Source: a virus. Taken from it: a DNA stretch of 62,241 bases. The stretch is taken from the IMG/VR virus record IMGVR_UViG_3300037485_001606, positions 1-62,241 of that record; one strand, written 5' to 3'. The notes beneath the pieces are model-generated. The model did no database searches, was not told the origin of the DNA, and worked only from the letters and a program-made list of their open reading frames with translations. How positions within the stretch are numbered: position 1 is the stretch's first letter; each line of letters starts with the position of its first letter. This document shows positions 60,092 to 62,241 of this stretch, one piece after another. The position numbers were made by a program, and so were the translations under genes.

Positions 60092-60142
60092 TAGTGGCAC
60101 TGGTGCAGGGCCCTGCACCGGGCAACCTGAAAGGATAGAGAA
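60084..60142 (+). promoter_or_regulatory. Promoter-hairpin cassette 3
   Basis: Extended -10 TGATATAAT (60084-60092). Leader palindrome GGTGCAGGG/CCCTGCACC (60102-60119), then CAACC and GAAAGGATAGAG. Flanking letters AATAGTGGCACTGG are the same as in cassette 1, while the stem sequence differs. Confidence 0.8.
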
Positions 60143-60346
60143 ATGAATACTGTTTCAATTGGTTTTTACCGCGAAGACGGGGATTTTGCCGTGCTCGCCG
60201 CCCTAAATAACAATGACGAACATCTGCCCGATGATGCTTTTTTGTCGCTTATCGGAATGCTGCACGCGAGCTACAAAGTGTTAATTGATTCGCCCGTGAT
60301 TGTTGTTGACCGTCAAGATATCCCCGATTACGTAACCATTGAATAG
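60143..60346 (+). CDS. Small hypothetical early protein
   Basis: 67 residues: VSIGFYREDGDFAVLAALNN, then DDAFLSLIGMLHASYKVLID and IVVDRQDIPDYVTIE. Compact alpha/beta and acidic. It has its own promoter-hairpin cassette and a strong AAAGGA site. No family recognised. Confidence 0.7.
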   Translation: MNTVSIGFYREDGDFAVLAALNNNDEHLPDDAFLSLIGMLHASYKVLIDSPVIVVDRQDIPDYVTIE

Positions 60347-60428
60347 TTGACATGAGCCCACGGGCTCATGCTATAATAGTCTCACTGCTACCGGCCGGTA
60401 GCAGTCAACCCTTAGAAAGAATAGCATC
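60347..60428 (+). promoter_or_regulatory. Promoter-hairpin cassette 4 with operator-like spacer
   Basis: TTGACA (60347-60352), 19-base spacer, TATAAT (60372-60377) with extended TG. The spacer holds ATGAGCCC/GGGCTCAT (60352-60369, centre AC). Leader palindrome ACTGCTACCGG/CCGGTAGCAGT (60384-60405), then CAACC and AGAAAGAATAG. Confidence 0.88.
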
Positions 60429-60773
60429 ATGACAATCGAAACAGCAACCCCTACCAGCGCAGAGACTTTGGCCGCATTATTTGACGCGATGATTGACGCC
60501 GTGGCGGTGCGCGTGATGGTGCAGGTTCAAGCCAAAATCGAGGGCCTAGGTGCCAGCATGGATGAGGAAAAGATTAATTTAGTAATCGACCAGAAAATTG
60601 CAGACTTCGCGTACAACGACTTCGAGACCAAAGTTAACGACTGGGCAGAAGGCAATCTACAACAACAATTTGATAAGAACGTATTGGTCAACGTGGGCGA
60701 TATGGACGGCATTCACGACGCGGTAGTTGAAGTAGTGAGTGACATGAGTTTTGAGATACGCGTGAGCCGATAA
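60429..60773 (+). CDS. Small acidic helical hypothetical protein
   Basis: 114 residues, acidic and helical: ETLAALFDAMIDAVAVRVMV, then KINLVIDQKIADFAYNDFET and MDGIHDAVVEVVSDMSFEIR. No known family. Cassette-driven with the strongest-looking promoter of the group. Probably an abundant early protein; possible anti-host factor by position only. Confidence 0.7.
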   Translation: MTIETATPTSAETLAALFDAMIDAVAVRVMVQVQAKIEGLGASMDEEKINLVIDQKIADFAYNDFETKVNDWAEGNLQQQFDKNVLVNVGDMDGIHDAVVEVVSDMSFEIRVSR

Positions 60774-60778
60774 AGTAG

Positions 60779-60860
60779 TTGACATGAGCCCACGGGCTCA
60801 TGCTATAATAGTCCCACTGCTACTAACCGGTAGCAGTTAACCCTTAGAAAGAATAGCATC
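60779..60860 (+). promoter_or_regulatory. Promoter-hairpin cassette 5 with operator-like spacer
   Basis: TTGACA (60779-60784), 19-base spacer, TATAAT (60804-60809). Same spacer palindrome ATGAGCCC/GGGCTCAT (60784-60801). Leader stem ACTGCTAC/GTAGCAGT (60816-60837), loop TAACCG, then AACCC and AGAAAGAATAG. Near-duplicate of cassette 4 with changes confined mainly to the hairpin loop. Confidence 0.88.
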
Positions 60861-61130
60861 ATGACCAAAATCATCACCATCGACAGCAACCGTTATGCCT
60901 TACCAGAAGGCATGAGCTCCAAGGACCTTCAGGCTCTGGCCGGGTTCCTCGTCACTCTAACCAGAGTAGAGTACGAATATTGCTACACCGATGACAGCGC
61001 ATACTTTGCAAGCAGTGGAGCTCAGGTCAGTATCGGAACCCAGGAGCTGGTAACCAAGGCAGAAGCCAAAGCCCAGTCCACTGCAGGACGCACAGCATAC
61101 GAGGCAAAGAAGGCAACCGAACAGGCGTGA
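60861..61130 (+). CDS. Small hypothetical early protein
   Basis: 89 residues. KIITIDSNRYALPEGMSSKD, then LQALAGFLVTLTRVEYEYCY and a Lys/Ala-rich helical end. The first 60 residues look like a small alpha/beta domain found in other phage early genes. No function known. The stop codon lies inside the next extended -10. Confidence 0.72.
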   Translation: MTKIITIDSNRYALPEGMSSKDLQALAGFLVTLTRVEYEYCYTDDSAYFASSGAQVSIGTQELVTKAEAKAQSTAGRTAYEAKKATEQA

Positions 61131-61183
61131 TATAATAGCGGTACTGGTAGCATCCGCTACCAGTACAACCTAGAAAGAATAGC
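61128..61183 (+). promoter_or_regulatory. Promoter-hairpin cassette 6
   Basis: Extended -10 TGATATAAT (61128-61136), no clear -35. Leader stem GTACTGGTAGC/GCTACCAGTAC (61141-61166, loop ATCC), then CAACC and AGAAAGAATAG before the ATG. Confidence 0.82.
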
Positions 61184-61387
61184 ATGAACCCACTTCACTA
61201 TCAGGCCAAGGTACTGGCTTCCGCCCTCCGTCTTTATGCACGTACAGGCATGAAGGCCAACTCAGCATATACACCCAGCGCGATGCTGGCCACTGCTGGC
61301 CGAATCACCGGCCAAGTGTTTAAACGGGGTCAGCATCTGGTAGCGGCAGATGCTCTAGCCAACTGGGTACGCACCCAGCACGACTAG
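61184..61387 (+). CDS. Small basic hypothetical protein
   Basis: 67 residues, basic: NPLHYQAKVLASALRLYART, then YTPSAMLATAGRITGQVFKR and AADALANWVRTQHD. Helical; might bind nucleic acid. Driven by cassette 6. Last gene before the palindrome array and terL. No family recognised. Confidence 0.7.
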   Translation: MNPLHYQAKVLASALRLYARTGMKANSAYTPSAMLATAGRITGQVFKRGQHLVAADALANWVRTQHD

Positions 61388-61398
61388 GCGAAGACTAC

Positions 61399-61537
61399 TA
61401 GGGCCACGGCCCTATCACCCTATCCTTACATCACGCTGACTGCTAGGGCCCACGGGCCCTAGCACGGCTCCCTTACGCTAGGCTGACGGCCCCGTCAGCC
61501 TATACCCAGTAGCTGGTGACCGGTAAGCCGGTCACCA
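61399..61537. repeat. Array of four different perfect palindromes
   Basis: TAGGGCC/GGCCCTA (61399-61414), TGCTAGGGCCC/GGGCCCTAGCA (61441-61464), TAGGCTGACGG/CCGTCAGCCTA (61479-61502), TGGTGACCGG/CCGGTCACCA (61514-61537). Centres are spaced about 46, 38 and 35 bases apart. The first three have a two-base centre, the last a four-base loop. None is followed by a T-run. Confidence 0.9.
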
Positions 61538-61684
61538 TTCCCCTATGCCTATACACAGAGGACATCTAAGACAGGGGGAGGGCCATAAACAGCCCAGTAG
61601 CAATAGAGTTCAGGCCTGCCCTGATTTTTGCCATGGAATTTGCCCAAGAAAACCTGATCTTGTTTTCTGGATAGGCCCCCTTGT

Positions 61685-61712
61685 TTGCAGAAACCGATTA
61701 CCCGGTTAATAT
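61685..61712 (+). promoter_or_regulatory. Candidate terL promoter
   Basis: TTGCAG (61685-61690), 16-base spacer, TAATAT (61707-61712), 24 bases before the terL ATG. The spacer contains ACCG...CGGT. No strong ribosome site follows. Confidence 0.5.
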
Positions 61713-61736
61713 TAAAAAAATTCAAAACGTGGACCT

Positions 61737-62241
61737 ATGTACAACACCCTGCCCAAAGATGCCGAAGAAGAGATGCTCCGGCTCCAGCTTCGCCTGCAAC
61801 TACTCGATGCCCATGAGAAGTCAACGACGCACTTCCTAGATTTCTGTCGGTACGTGTGGCCCGAGATGCTCGTTGGGGAACACCACAGGATCATCGCTAA
61901 AGCCTTGGACCGCGTAGTGAGCGGCGAGTGCAAGCGTCTGATGATTGCGATGCCTCCCCGTCATGGGAAATCCCAGATGGGCAGCTACCTGTTTCCTGCT
62001 TACATCATGGGCCGAAAACCCGATGCAAAGCTCATTGTCGGTTCGCATACCGCGGACCTCGCTCAGCGCTTCGGGCGCATGATTCGTAACCTTGTAGAGG
62101 ACGAGAAGTACAAAGAGCTCTTCCCCGGTATGACCCTGTCTGTGGACTCTAAGGCTGCTGGTCGGTGGAACACGGCCCAAGGCGGTGAAGCCTTCTTCAT
62201 TGGTAAGGGCGGCGCGATGACCGGGCGCGGCGGTAATATTG
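61737..62241 (+). CDS. terL: Terminase large subunit (N-terminal part, continues at 1-1098)
   Basis: N-terminal 168 residues; merging the 127-base overlap gives a 491-residue protein. Contains LDFCRYVWPEMLVGEHHRII and the Walker A-type loop MPPRHGKSQ (about 72-80), then SYLFPAYIMGRKPDAKLIVG, typical of TerL ATPases. ATG 61737 is the first start in the frame. The ribosome site is poor (ACGTGGACCT), so translation may be limited or promoter-distance dependent. The gene is separated from terS by 4.2 kb of small early genes, an unusual arrangement. Confidence 0.95.
   Translation, partial: MYNTLPKDAEEEMLRLQLRLQLLDAHEKSTTHFLDFCRYVWPEMLVGEHHRIIAKALDRVVSGECKRLMIAMPPRHGKSQMGSYLFPAYIMGRKPDAKLIVGSHTADLAQRFGRMIRNLVEDEKYKELFPGMTLSVDSKAAGRWNTAQGGEAFFIGKGGAMTGRGGNI
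62115..62241. repeat. Terminal direct repeat, right copy (circular assembly overlap)
   Basis: Exact copy of bases 1-127; see the left copy. Confidence 0.95.

Larger units (their letters stand above)
61388..61736. other. 349-base non-coding region before terL with palindrome array
   Basis: No credible gene. Four perfect inverted repeats lie at 61399-61537 (listed separately). A fifth, A-rich inverted repeat AGAAAAC/GTTTTCT lies around 61646-61668, and a candidate promoter at 61685-61712. Position immediately before terL makes it a candidate packaging (pac/cos) or control region. Confidence 0.6.

Noticed and set aside
59957-61537. CRISPR array or tRNA cluster in the palindrome-rich region
   Set aside because: The palindromes differ in sequence and there is no constant repeat with unique spacers. 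No cloverleaf with anticodon and acceptor stem could be recognised.
61399-61537. Series of intrinsic terminators before terL
   Set aside because: Stems are strong, but none is followed by a run of T on either strand.

Overview
The window is a complete, circularly closed genome of a tailed phage, most likely podovirus-like, from a freshwater-type metagenome. The first 127 bases recur exactly at the end (62115-62241), so the unique circle is 62,114 bp and the large terminase gene runs across the join (61737 to the end, then 1-1098). The head and tail genes look podoviral: a P22-type portal, a GroES-like co-chaperonin, scaffold, HK97-fold capsid protein, two adaptor-like proteins, a P22 gp10-like tail protein, four very large internal/ejection-type proteins, and no tape-measure/tube/sheath set. 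The 3-TM holin, GH108 endolysin and a heptosyltransferase-like domain suggest a Gram-negative host. No integrase, tRNA or CRISPR array was seen, so a lytic lifestyle is likely.

Layout. (1) 61.7 kb through 0 to 41.7 kb, all rightward: packaging, lytic transglycosylase, portal, capsid, neck, a long tail-fibre/receptor block (15-25.4 kb), lysis (26.3-27.2 kb), tail hub (27.2-30.6 kb) and ejection proteins (30.7-41.3 kb). (2) 41.7-43.9 kb, leftward: PD-(D/E)XK nuclease and SNF2-type helicase. (3) 44.0-50.9 kb, rightward: replication genes with an archaeo-eukaryotic-type primase, a UvrD-like helicase and a family A DNA polymerase, closed by a strong terminator. (4) 50.95-56.2 kb, leftward: about 18 small overlapping accessory genes, including a Cro-like regulator and several mosaic paralogues with zinc ribbons. 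(5) 56.6-61.4 kb, rightward: small terminase, a nuclease, a DUF932 protein and small unknown genes. Most genes from 58.0 kb onward have their own promoter plus 5' mRNA hairpin cassette. (6) 61.39-61.74 kb: a non-coding array of perfect palindromes just before terL.

The most unusual feature is an apparent sulfation module inside the tail-fibre block. Two pairs of seven-repeat RCC1 beta-propeller proteins (28 repeats in all) flank a 589-residue sulfotransferase/GT9-like glycosyltransferase fusion. An APS kinase homologue, which would make the PAPS sulfate donor, lies just downstream and is translationally coupled to the lysis genes. I infer that the phage sulfates and/or glycosylates either its own receptor-binding propellers or a host surface glycan. 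Other notable signals are the promoter-hairpin cassettes, the palindrome array, a tail protein made of twelve exact 20-residue repeats, and a short GG-centred motif scattered through several virion-type proteins.
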